Positions 1 to 7,563 of a stretch of DNA of 64,000 bases are shown one piece after another. The DNA comes from Rhodococcus spongiicola (lineage in GTDB: Bacteria > Actinomycetota > Actinomycetes > Mycobacteriales > Mycobacteriaceae). A program made the translations under genes and the position numbers. Position 1 is the stretch's first letter. Every line of letters starts with the position of its first letter. The notes beneath the pieces were generated by a model. That model searched no databases. It had not been told where the DNA came from and saw nothing but the letters and a program-made list of their open reading frames with translations. The stretch lies in the NCBI RefSeq assembly GCF_004011835.1, contig NZ_RKLN01000001.1:620001-684000 (forward strand). The letters are read 5' to 3'.

Positions 1-305
1 CTGCGTACGTCGCGCGGGGGTACTCCCTCGCGCTCGACATCGGCTGCTTCCACGGGCTCACCGATGACCAGCGCACCGCGTACGGCAACGGACTCACCGC
101 GGTCACCGATCCCGGAGCACAACTGGTGATGTTCTCCTTTTCGCCGGGCTGGCGGGGACCGCTGCCACGTGGGGCGTCCCAGCTCGACGTGGAGCGGGCG
201 CTGGGCGGCTGGACCGTCGTCGGCGACTATCCGATCGACCCCGACGCCTCGCTCGGCTTACTCGCGAAGGCCGACCCCCGGTTCTTCCGCCTTGTCCGGA
301 GTTGA
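1..305 (+). CDS. Partial C-terminus of a SAM-dependent methyltransferase-like protein
   Basis: The open frame runs from the window edge (codons from base 3) to TGA at 303-305 and gives about 100 residues. The segment LALDIGCFHGLTD resembles motif I of class I SAM-dependent methyltransferases, followed by an acidic/hydrophobic strand and a C-terminal RFFRLVRS. The N-terminus lies outside the window, so start and substrate are unknown. The glycine-rich motif is less canonical than the usual GxGxG (DIGCFHG), so the assignment is tentative. Confidence 0.45.
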   Translation, partial: AYVARGYSLALDIGCFHGLTDDQRTAYGNGLTAVTDPGAQLVMFSFSPGWRGPLPRGASQLDVERALGGWTVVGDYPIDPDASLGLLAKADPRFFRLVRS

Positions 306-493
306 CTGCCACCGATGCGAGTCAGCCGAGAAATCTGCGGCAATACCAAATCGGCGGCAATACCTCTGACAGTGATGAAACACCCCTAACCGCGATGAGC
401 CTGTCTACCGGGCAGCCGACCACTAAGCTGAAGAGCGGGGCGGATGCGGTCAGCGTGCCGCCTGTGGTCGACGTGGGGTGCGAGGAGACGGCC

Positions 494-850
494 ATGAACA
501 ACCCAGTCGCCGGCGCCGGTCCGGAGCCGGGCAACGAACAGAACGAAGACGCCGCACCGCCGCCTCGCGGCTCCAATCTTGTACCCACGCGAGCCGGGAT
601 GGCATGGACTGCTGTGGCGGTGGGCGCAATCATCGTTGTCGGCATGCTGATTTTCATCCTGCAGAACACCGAGGAGATCGACATTGCCTTCCTCGGCTGG
701 AACTTCACTCTTCCACTCGGGGTGGCGCTGCTGTTTGCTGCGATCGGCGGTCTGCTGGTCATGGCGTTCATAGGAGGGGCACGCATATGGCAATTGCGCA
801 ACGCCTACAAATCCGCCAGTGCTGAACCTTCTCGGCGGGACAGCACCTGA
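494..850 (+). CDS. LapA-domain (DUF1049-like) small membrane protein
   Basis: This is a 118-residue protein. Residues 1-35 are a charged, proline-rich cytoplasmic tail. Two hydrophobic helices follow (about 37-57 and 70-92), separated by a short loop containing QNTEEIDIAFLGWNF, which is the characteristic pattern of LapA (lipopolysaccharide assembly A-like) proteins. ATG at 494 is preceded by GAGGAG at 482-487. An in-frame upstream start at 302 has no good ribosome site and would overlap the preceding gene. The role in Gram-positive organisms is unknown; it is probably an inner-membrane accessory protein. Confidence 0.7.
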   Translation: MNNPVAGAGPEPGNEQNEDAAPPPRGSNLVPTRAGMAWTAVAVGAIIVVGMLIFILQNTEEIDIAFLGWNFTLPLGVALLFAAIGGLLVMAFIGGARIWQLRNAYKSASAEPSRRDST

Positions 851-864
851 AACAGGAGGCCGCC

Positions 865-1122
865 ATGCTTGTCATCGTCGGATTGATCCTGCTAATTGCC
901 GCTGTGGTCGTCGTAGTCGCAGCTGTGTCCGCGAACAGCGCTGACGAACACATTCTTCCCCGCGAGTTCGAAGTTCTGGGCATCGACATCACCGGATCGA
1001 CGGGAGAGCTGTTTCTGTACGGCGCCGCGGTCGGTGCTGTCGCCATGCTCGGGCTCGCCCTCCTCGTCGCAGGCATGCGTCGCCCGGCACGCCGGGTGAC
1101 GGCCCCTACCGAGTCGGCGTGA
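865..1122 (+). CDS. Small two-helix membrane protein, function unknown
   Basis: An 85-residue protein starting at ATG 865 with a strong AGGAGG just upstream, 14 bases after the LapA-like gene, so probably co-transcribed with it. It has two hydrophobic helices (about residues 2-22 and 50-70), a short polar region between them (SADEHILPREFEVLGIDITGSTGE) and a basic C-terminal tail. I do not recognise a family. Pairing with a LapA-type protein suggests a membrane-associated role, but this is inference only. Confidence 0.6.
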   Translation: MLVIVGLILLIAAVVVVVAAVSANSADEHILPREFEVLGIDITGSTGELFLYGAAVGAVAMLGLALLVAGMRRPARRVTAPTESA

Positions 1123-1292
1123 CCTGGTCGGCGGGCAATGCCGCTACTTCAAGGGCCCCCCGCGACCGCCGGATGCTGACACGATGGCGCCGCACCCGGC
1201 GGCGGCGGGTGGGCGAAGGCCGGCTCAGGCAGTACCAGCGTTGATCGGCTCAGCCGATACGAAGCATGAAACCGACTGTCGCCCAGGATTTC

Positions 1293-2486
1293 TCACCCGA
1301 GGAGTCCCTCCCCCAGGTACTCGCCCTCTCGACACCCGGGAGGGATCGCGAACACTGCAGAACCGATCGGCGTCGACCACTCGTTGAACATGTCGGCCTC
1401 CGCGAGTCGCTGCTGCACGGGTAGGTACTGGACATCGACGTCGGCCTGGTACGCGACGAAGATCAAACCGGAGTCCGATACCCCGATTCCGTCCGGTGCC
1501 TCGTCATAGTTGTAGCCCCGCCGCAGGAACCGTTCCCGCGGCGCGAGGGGTCGGGCGCGCGCGATGTGCGAGAACTCCGGGATGATCTCGAGCCCGCCAG
1601 GTCCGACCGCATCGAAATCGGGCGTGTCGAACTCCGATTCGCCGGTCAGGGGCGCACCGTCCGACATTCGGCGTCCCATCACCTCGTCACGGCCCGGACG
1701 GTCGAGTTCGTCCCAACCGTCGAGATCGAGGTGGATCCGTCGAATCACGACTGACGTTCCCCCCGCCATCCACGGCTGCTCGATGCCGTCGTTCCACACG
1801 ACCTGCGCGAAGTCGTCGCTGCCCTTCCGCGGATTGATCGTGCCGTCCACCTGGCCCATGAGGTTGCGCATCGTGGTGCCCTCGGGTTCGCTGCCCCGCG
1901 CACGTCGGAACCCGCGCTGTACCCACCGGACCGTCGCAGTGTTCCGGGCGTTCTTCAGCAGTACTCGCAGCGCGTGCGCGACGGAGACCGGGTCGTCCGA
2001 ACCCACCTGCAACAGCAGGTCACCATCGTTCCACTGCTCCTCCAGTCGGTCGATCTCGAACGGTGGCAGCGGATTGCACCATGAGGGGCGACGGTCCTCC
2101 AGGCCCGCTGCCCGGAACACCCCGGGACCGAACCCGACCGTGATGGTGAGCCGGGCAGGCGCGGTCGCCAGATCGGGCTCGGTGTCCGCCAACGCACCCC
2201 GCCCGTCCGTGAGCCGTGAGGCATCGTCGGTCCAGACCCGCATCAACCGAACCAGCGCCGCCCGGTCGGTCCCGGGCACTAGGTCGAGGCCGACGAACGT
2301 GGCGTGCGCCTGCGGCGCCGTCTCGATCCCGGCCTGGTGATCGCCGTAGAACGGAACGGTTTCCGAAACTTGCTCGGGCTCCACGGCCGGCCGCGCTATC
2401 GCGACCCCCGCACCGAGGCCGAGCCCGGCGCCGCCGACCGCGGCGGCACCGAACCCGAACAACTGCCGTCGGCTGATGTCAGCCAC
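1293..2486 (-). CDS. Tat-exported Dyp-type heme peroxidase
   Basis: A 397-residue DyP peroxidase of the EfeB type. GTG at 2486 is chosen because it places the twin-arginine signal (SRRQLFGFG) at residues 5-13, followed by a hydrophobic stretch ending near AIARPA. The start overlaps the stop of the upstream copper chaperone by 8 bases. The distal GxxDG motif (GQVDG, followed by TINPR) and a probable proximal heme ligand His (EFSHIARARP) are present. DyP peroxidases oxidise dyes and phenolics with peroxide, and exported ones have been tied to iron or heme handling and lignin modification. Here the partner is a periplasmic copper chaperone, not EfeO or EfeU. Confidence 0.88.
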   Translation of the reverse strand: MADISRRQLFGFGAAAVGGAGLGLGAGVAIARPAVEPEQVSETVPFYGDHQAGIETAPQAHATFVGLDLVPGTDRAALVRLMRVWTDDASRLTDGRGALADTEPDLATAPARLTITVGFGPGVFRAAGLEDRRPSWCNPLPPFEIDRLEEQWNDGDLLLQVGSDDPVSVAHALRVLLKNARNTATVRWVQRGFRRARGSEPEGTTMRNLMGQVDGTINPRKGSDDFAQVVWNDGIEQPWMAGGTSVVIRRIHLDLDGWDELDRPGRDEVMGRRMSDGAPLTGESEFDTPDFDAVGPGGLEIIPEFSHIARARPLAPRERFLRRGYNYDEAPDGIGVSDSGLIFVAYQADVDVQYLPVQQRLAEADMFNEWSTPIGSAVFAIPPGCREGEYLGEGLLG

Positions 2487-3066
2487 TGTGTGCCTCGCTG
2501 TCGTTGTGGTCGTGGTCGCTCGTCTCGTACCCGTGATCGTCCGTCTCGGTACGGGTCTCGCCGTGGGAGTCATACTCTTCACGGGCACCGGCGAAGTCAC
2601 GGACCTGCGCCGTGACCTCGGCAGTGGCTCCGTCCGCGAATGTGAACGTGAGGTCCACGTCGGTACCGGCCTGTATCGGGGCCGGGAAATCGAACAGCAT
2701 GATGTGATCGCCGCCCGGCGCGAGCTCGTGCGAGCTATGGGCGGCCACGGTAATGCCGCCGTCCTTCTCGCGCATCTTCATCGCACCGGTACCGTCGGCG
2801 GCCATCTCGTGCAGTTCGACGCGCGGAGCCGCCTGTGTCGTGACCGTCGTGAGCGTCACTGCGCTGTCCGAATCGTTGACGATCGTGCCGAACATGGCGG
2901 TCATCCCGCTGTCGGCCGCCTTGACCCACGAATCCTGCAGCGAGACTACGGTGTCCGTACCGGTCGATCTCGTCTCGTCTGAGTCGCTGCTGCATCCGGC
3001 GAGAGCGAGACCGGCCGCAAGGGCGACACCGATCGAGAGAACGCTGGCTCGGGTATATGCCTTCAT
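2479..3066 (-). CDS. PCuAC-family copper chaperone lipoprotein
   Basis: A 195-residue exported protein. ATG at 3066 has AAAGG upstream. The signal peptide ends in a lipobox (LAGC, Cys at about residue 22), so it is probably a membrane-anchored lipoprotein. The mature domain carries the PCuAC copper site: HEM, a downstream MKM and GGDHIML, spaced as in the H-M-x(n)-M-x(n)-HxM motif. The C-terminal tail is rich in His and Asp (HDHNDSEAH), possibly extra metal binding. In other bacteria PCuAC proteins deliver Cu(I) to cytochrome oxidase. It lies upstream of and overlaps the DyP peroxidase gene, which suggests translational coupling. Confidence 0.87.
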   Translation of the reverse strand: MKAYTRASVLSIGVALAAGLALAGCSSDSDETRSTGTDTVVSLQDSWVKAADSGMTAMFGTIVNDSDSAVTLTTVTTQAAPRVELHEMAADGTGAMKMREKDGGITVAAHSSHELAPGGDHIMLFDFPAPIQAGTDVDLTFTFADGATAEVTAQVRDFAGAREEYDSHGETRTETDDHGYETSDHDHNDSEAHSG

Positions 3067-3199
3067 CCAATGTGCCTTTCGTATGCGGGCGCGCGGCAGC
3101 CATCGGGCGTGCGGGCGCTGCCCGGCAAGGGTGTCCGGGATACCCCGGATGGGGAACGCGCGTCGACGACGCCGTCGCAACGCGGTGAAGTGCGGAAAC

Positions 3200-3742
3200 T
3201 CAGCAGAAGGCCGGCGGACCGCGGCGCGCGATCGATCCCGAGCACGGATCCGACACCACCGGGCGCACATCCGCGAGGACACGCGGCGATGCCGGCTCGA
3301 TCAGTACCGGTACCGAGGTGACGATCCGCGGCAGGATCCGGCGAAGCGCGGCGCAAGCGCGCGGACCGATGCGCTCGGCTGCCGCGATGAGTGCCGCGCA
3401 CGCGAGGACCGCCGTGGAGTGCGCCAGAAGCATCGGCCCGGTCAAGTGAGATCCGGCGTGCATCCCGCCGTGGGCGTCTCCCAGAGACAACGTCAGGTGC
3501 GATACCGCCTGCCCGGCACCCAGCACGGGAACGAGCCAGCTCCTCCGAACGGCGAGGGTCGGCACCGCGGTCACGGCCGCGGCAAGTACCGCGGCGATGC
3601 CGGCGAGCAGTAGGAGCGTTCCGGCCTGCGGCATTGCGCCGCCCGCCAGTCCGTGGGCACCGATCGCAAGGGCGTTCGCGGACCCGGCCACGGAGAGGCC
3701 ACGCACTTGGCGGGCGAGCTCTCCACCTGGGCCGTTCCGCAT
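3200..3742 (-). CDS. Multi-pass membrane protein near copper chaperone, function unknown
   Basis: A 180-residue protein, mostly hydrophobic, with about four membrane helices (around residues 20-60, 68-90 and 105-125). A His/Met-rich stretch (HGGMHAGSH, then LLAHS) in one loop could bind metal. It lies 133 bases upstream of the PCuAC gene on the same strand and may be the first gene of that group. ATG at 3742 has only a weak ribosome site. I do not recognise a named family. A copper-related role is suggested only by context and the His/Met cluster. Confidence 0.6.
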   Translation of the reverse strand: MRNGPGGELARQVRGLSVAGSANALAIGAHGLAGGAMPQAGTLLLLAGIAAVLAAAVTAVPTLAVRRSWLVPVLGAGQAVSHLTLSLGDAHGGMHAGSHLTGPMLLAHSTAVLACAALIAAAERIGPRACAALRRILPRIVTSVPVLIEPASPRVLADVRPVVSDPCSGSIARRGPPAFC

Positions 3743-3838
3743 GGCCAGAGGTTACTACAGACCGTCGTACAGGATCGTGTACAGGACGTGTTTCGGAACA
3801 CCCGTCCGTTTATTCGATTTGACACGTTGTTGGGTTTT

Positions 3839-3855
3839 TGCAACATTTGGTTGCA
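3839..3855. promoter_or_regulatory. Inverted repeat overlapping the XRE regulator start codon
   Basis: The arms TGCAAC (3839-3844) and GTTGCA (3850-3855) are perfect inverted repeats around ATTTG, ending at the A of the regulator's ATG. A second palindrome, GTGTT/AACAC, lies at 3788-3801. Position and symmetry suggest operators for autoregulation of the XRE gene or the divergent genes. This is inference from symmetry. Confidence 0.4.
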
Positions 3856-4145
3856 TGAGTCCGGCGCGACGTGGGGCGAATCTCCCCATCTTCAATCGCA
3901 TCGCGGTGCTGCGGGCGGAACGCAGGATGAGCCGCGTGCAGCTCGCCGAGCTGATCGAGGTGAATCCGCAGACCGTCGGGGCACTCGAGCGGGGCGACCA
4001 CTACCCCAGCCTCGACCTCGCGCTAAGGATCTGCGCGGTATTCGAGCTTCCGGTGGAGGCTGTGTTCTCGCGCACCGAGTTCGGCCCCCTCAGCACCGAG
4101 CTCTACCGACCCGTCCGATCACAAGGAGTCGACAAGGATGGCTGA
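3855..4145 (+). CDS. XRE-family helix-turn-helix regulator
   Basis: A 96-residue Cro/CI-type regulator. The HTH lies at about residues 14-68 (IAVLRAERRMSRVQLAELIE, then NPQTVGALERGDHYPSLDLALRICAVFELPVEAVF), the compact form found beside ABC-transporter or membrane genes. ATG at 3855 follows the palindrome described separately. The last 8 bases overlap the next gene, so the regulator is the first gene of a four-gene operon with a membrane protein, an ABC ATPase and a permease. Confidence 0.85.
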   Translation: MSPARRGANLPIFNRIAVLRAERRMSRVQLAELIEVNPQTVGALERGDHYPSLDLALRICAVFELPVEAVFSRTEFGPLSTELYRPVRSQGVDKDG

Positions 4146-4686
4146 CATCGGCCTGCTCGAGCGGTATCAGGACTTCCGCAGGAGGCGCTTCCTTCGCCGC
4201 GCCGAGCGCTACCGGCACTGGCTCCCCCGGTGGCGGACCCAGAAAAGGCGGCGCGTCCTCGTCGTCACCAACGCGGCGATGCTGGCGGGCCTGGCGGCGG
4301 TTGGGGTGGTGTCCCTGACGAACATCCTCGTCTTACCCCTGCTGTGGGTGCCGGCGAGCCTGGTCTTCCTGGCGATCTGGGCGGTCCTGCAGATCGTCTC
4401 GGGTCGGCAGGGCGATGCGCCGCGCGACGCCCTCGACGAATGGGAGATCCAGCAGCGCGACAGTGCCCGATCGATCGGACTCACGGTCACCCAGTTGCTG
4501 ACTTTCCTCCCCGCGACATTCCTCCTCTACGCGGGGGGAGACCTCGACATCGACCGCCCCAACCTCGCCTTTTCCGCCGGAGTGTTGGTCATGACCGCAC
4601 TCGTCGTCGGCGCCTGCGTGCCCACGATGATCCTGGCCTGGACCCGACCCGACCCCGACCCCGACGACTACCAGGAGCCTGCATGA
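4138..4686 (+). CDS. Integral membrane protein of an ABC-transporter operon
   Basis: A 182-residue protein with a basic N-terminus (residues 1-40, many Arg), two helices at about 42-85, a polar loop with WEIQQRDSARSIG, and two further helices at about 115-165. The Asp/Pro-rich tail ends with a 4-base ATGA overlap with the ABC ATPase gene. It overlaps the XRE gene by 8 bases. No family recognised. Tight coupling on both sides indicates a dedicated accessory protein of this transporter. Confidence 0.7.
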   Translation: MADIGLLERYQDFRRRRFLRRAERYRHWLPRWRTQKRRRVLVVTNAAMLAGLAAVGVVSLTNILVLPLLWVPASLVFLAIWAVLQIVSGRQGDAPRDALDEWEIQQRDSARSIGLTVTQLLTFLPATFLLYAGGDLDIDRPNLAFSAGVLVMTALVVGACVPTMILAWTRPDPDPDDYQEPA

Positions 4687-5582
4687 CCGGCCATACCCTC
4701 ACCTTCGACGGCATCTCCAAACGCTACGGTGACGTCGTCGCGCTCGAGAACCTGAGCTTCGACGTCCGCCCCGGCGAGATCTTCGGATTCGTCGGCAGCA
4801 ACGGCGCCGGGAAGACCACCACGATGCGGATCGCGCTCGGAGTCCTCGCGGCCGACAGCGGCGCGGTCCGACTCGGCGGCCGAACCGTCGACCTCGAGGT
4901 GCGGCGCTCGATCGGCTACATGCCCGAGGAGCGGGGCCTCTACCCGAAGATGCGGGTGGGACGGCAGCTCACGTACCTAGCCGAACTGCACGGGCTTTCG
5001 CGCCGTGAGGCAGCCGAGTCGGCGCACCGGTGGACCGAGCGCCTAGGCATCGCCGAGCGCATGAACGACACTGTCGACGCGCTGAGCCTAGGCAACCAGC
5101 AACGCGTCCAGCTCGCGGCCGCCCTGGTCCACGACCCGTCAGTCCTCATTCTCGACGAGCCGTTCTCCGGACTCGACCCCGTTGCCGTCGACGTCATGAG
5201 CGAGGTACTGGTGGAGAAGGCCAACACCGGTGTCCCCGTGATCTTCTCGAGCCATCAACTCGATCTTGTGCAGCAATTGTGCGATCGCGTCGGGATCATC
5301 ACGAAGGGCCGGATGAACTCGATCGGCACCGTCGACGAGCTCCGCGGCACCGGCGAGGTGCTCCTCGAGGTGCACGCGCCCGAGGCTCCCGACGGGTGGG
5401 CCGACCACCTGTTGGGGGTGTCAACCGTCAGTCACTCCGACGGACGCACGGTGCTGTCGCTCGGCGCGGGTGCCGACGACCAGGCCGTGCTGCATGCCGC
5501 CCTGAAGACCGGGCCCGTGCGCGAATTCGCGCTACACAAGCCGACCCTGACCGAACTGTTCCGAAAGGTGGTGTCCGCATGA
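4683..5582 (+). CDS. ABC transporter ATP-binding protein (NatA/CcmA type)
   Basis: A 299-residue nucleotide-binding subunit. Walker A is GSNGAGKTT (about residues 38-46), the signature is LSLGNQQRVQLA (about 135), Walker B is VLILDEPFSGLDP, followed by the switch His in SSHQ. The C-terminal 80 residues match the regulatory extension of NatA/YhaQ-like exporters. The start overlaps the upstream stop (ATGA), and the stop overlaps the permease start (ATGA). It should power the adjacent ABC-2 permease. The substrate is unknown: Na+ or antimicrobial compounds in relatives, not shown here. Confidence 0.9.
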   Translation: MTGHTLTFDGISKRYGDVVALENLSFDVRPGEIFGFVGSNGAGKTTTMRIALGVLAADSGAVRLGGRTVDLEVRRSIGYMPEERGLYPKMRVGRQLTYLAELHGLSRREAAESAHRWTERLGIAERMNDTVDALSLGNQQRVQLAAALVHDPSVLILDEPFSGLDPVAVDVMSEVLVEKANTGVPVIFSSHQLDLVQQLCDRVGIITKGRMNSIGTVDELRGTGEVLLEVHAPEAPDGWADHLLGVSTVSHSDGRTVLSLGAGADDQAVLHAALKTGPVREFALHKPTLTELFRKVVSA

Positions 5583-6781
5583 GCGACCGGGCAACCCTCA
5601 CCTCAGTCCGCGCGATCGCCCTGGTAGCCCGGCGCGAATTCATGACCCAGGTACAGAAGAAGAGCTTCCTGATCAGCAACGCGGTCGTCCTACTGGTGAT
5701 CATCGGCGGCATCGTCGCCGCCTCGGCTCTCTCCGGCACCGGCGACGAGTCCAGCTCGAAGGTGGGAATCGTCGGCGACCAGTCGCTCAGCGCGGCACTC
5801 GTCGCGACCGGGGACGCAGTCGGCAACCCGGTCGAGGTGACGGAGATCGGCGACGAGCACACCGCCCGGAGCCAGGTCGAGCATGGCGACCTCGACGTCG
5901 CACTGATTCCCCACGCCGACGGCGCCGTCACCGCGATCACGCAGTCTGAGATCGACGCACCGCTGCGGATCGTGCTCGACGGCGCGGTCGCCGCGCAGGC
6001 ACAGACCGACGCACTCGCAGCGCAGGGAGTCGATGCCTCACGGTTGGCCCAGGACACCAGCTCCGCAGCCATCACCGTCGATGCCATCGACCCGCCGGAC
6101 CCCGAACGCGGACAACGCATTGCGCTCTCCATGGCCGTCGTGGTGCTCCTTTACATGCAGATTCTCGCCTTCGGTATGTACGTCGCCATGGGCGTCGTCG
6201 AGGAGAAGTCGTCCCGGGTGGTCGAGCTGCTCCTGTCCACGCTGCGACCGCTGCAGTTGTTGTGGGGAAAGGTGATCGGCATCGGTGCCGTGGGATTGGC
6301 ACAGCTGACCGTCTACGGTGTCGTCGGCGTCAGCGCCGGCACCGCTACCGGGGTCCTCACCCTGGGTAGCACCGCATGGGGCACGCTCGTGGGCACGCTC
6401 GGCTGGTTCGTCCTCGGCTTCGCGTTCTTCGCGGTGCTCTACGCCGCAGCCGGTTCGATGGTGTCGCGGCAGGAGGACGTCAACTCCACCGCCATGCCGC
6501 TGACCGTCCTGGTCATGGGGATGTTCTTCGCCGCGTTCTTCTCGTCCCAGGAGCCGGAGGGCACCCTGTCGAACGTGCTCAGCTGGGTTCCGCCGTTCTC
6601 CGCGATACTCATGCCTCTGCGCATCGCCGCCGGAGTCGCGAGCACAACTCAGGTCGTGACCACGGTGGTCTTGATGCTGGGGGTCACCGTCGCGATGTCA
6701 GCTGTTGCCGCCCGCATCTACCAGCGCTCGATCCTGCGGATGGGCAAGACCGTCTCGTGGCGCGAGGCGCTCGCCCGGTAA
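5579..6781 (+). CDS. ABC-2 type permease (NatB/YhaP-like)
   Basis: A 400-residue protein: one N-terminal membrane helix (about residues 25-47), a large extracytoplasmic domain of about 130 residues, then five or six helices in the C-terminal half (MAVVVLLYMQILAFGMYVAMGVVEEKSSRVVELLLSTLRP is the conserved ABC-2 coupling region). This topology is typical of NatB/YhaP exporters. It is the last gene of the operon and is followed by a clear terminator at 6872-6903. Confidence 0.88.
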   Translation: MSDRATLTSVRAIALVARREFMTQVQKKSFLISNAVVLLVIIGGIVAASALSGTGDESSSKVGIVGDQSLSAALVATGDAVGNPVEVTEIGDEHTARSQVEHGDLDVALIPHADGAVTAITQSEIDAPLRIVLDGAVAAQAQTDALAAQGVDASRLAQDTSSAAITVDAIDPPDPERGQRIALSMAVVVLLYMQILAFGMYVAMGVVEEKSSRVVELLLSTLRPLQLLWGKVIGIGAVGLAQLTVYGVVGVSAGTATGVLTLGSTAWGTLVGTLGWFVLGFAFFAVLYAAAGSMVSRQEDVNSTAMPLTVLVMGMFFAAFFSSQEPEGTLSNVLSWVPPFSAILMPLRIAAGVASTTQVVTTVVLMLGVTVAMSAVAARIYQRSILRMGKTVSWREALAR

Positions 6782-6871
6782 TTCGACGCCGCCGCATCGA
6801 AATCCGTTTGCCTCACCCCGGAAGGGCTGTGCCAGCCGGCCGATGTTACCCTCCGGATCGGCGGTGAGACC

Positions 6872-6903
6872 AACGCCGGCCACACGAGCTTGTGGCCGGC
6901 GTT
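6872..6903 (+). terminator. Hairpin terminator after ABC operon
   Basis: A perfect 13-bp stem (arms 6872-6884 and 6891-6903) encloses a 6-base loop. There is no clear T-run, as is usual for high-GC actinobacterial terminators. Confidence 0.7.
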
Positions 6904-6973
6904 GCCAGTACCCCCACACTGATCCACGCGGGTACGCGCCACTACATAGTGACAATCGGATACAGGAGGACGG

Positions 6974-7426
6974 GTGGCCGCGACAGACGCAATGAAGACA
7001 ATGCCGTGGATTGAATGGCTGGACTTGGACACCGCACTCGGTGAGGACGGCTCGGTGCGGTCCATCCTGCGCCGCCCCAAACCCGAGCACATCAACCACA
7101 ATGGGCACGTCAATGCTCCGGTCATCTACGGTGTGGCCGAAGTTGCGGGAGCCGGCGCGGCGGTAGTGGCTGCCGGCGCGGCCGCAACGAGTGCGTACAT
7201 TGTCATCCGCAGCGCGACGATCGAGTATCAGCGACCGGCGCAGGAAGGTATCACCGCCAGCGGCAAGGTCGATCCGTCTGTGGCTGCAGACCTCCAGCGA
7301 ACTCTTCAAGCCGGGGAGGGTCGTGACATCGACGTTGCGGTCTCGTTGACAAACGAAGACGGGACATCTGCTGGGACTTGCACATTCGTGGTCAGCATAC
7401 GGCCGAACAGGGCCGATCGCGACTGA
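6974..7426 (+). CDS. Hotdog-fold (PaaI/DUF4442-like) thioesterase
   Basis: A 150-residue protein. GTG at 6974 follows a strong AGGAGGA. The central NHNGHVNAPVIYGVAEVAGAGAA matches the HNxxGxxHGGxxxxLADxAxG pattern of acyl-CoA thioesterases, although the usual HGG is NAP here, and later strands (SATIEYQRPAQEGITASGKV) complete the hotdog fold. The probable reaction is hydrolysis of an acyl-CoA. It lies upstream of a carboxyltransferase and an acyl-CoA synthetase, which fits acyl-CoA metabolism. Confidence 0.7.
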   Translation: MAATDAMKTMPWIEWLDLDTALGEDGSVRSILRRPKPEHINHNGHVNAPVIYGVAEVAGAGAAVVAAGAAATSAYIVIRSATIEYQRPAQEGITASGKVDPSVAADLQRTLQAGEGRDIDVAVSLTNEDGTSAGTCTFVVSIRPNRADRD

Positions 7427-7563
7427 TCGATCACTTCGGTTCCGGGCAATCAGACATGGTGCTCGGCCGAAGAGGCCCTCGCCCGCTGACTAGGCTGGGT
7501 CACGGCGACCGTCCCCCCTCGGCCACGGTCGCCGTCGGCAGTCGTCGGACGTAAGGAATCACC

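Noticed and set aside
4230-5582. ABC ATPase read with an upstream extension to 4230
   Set aside because: The extension is an Arg/Pro-rich out-of-frame translation of the preceding membrane protein gene; ATG at 4683 with ATGA overlap is the natural start.
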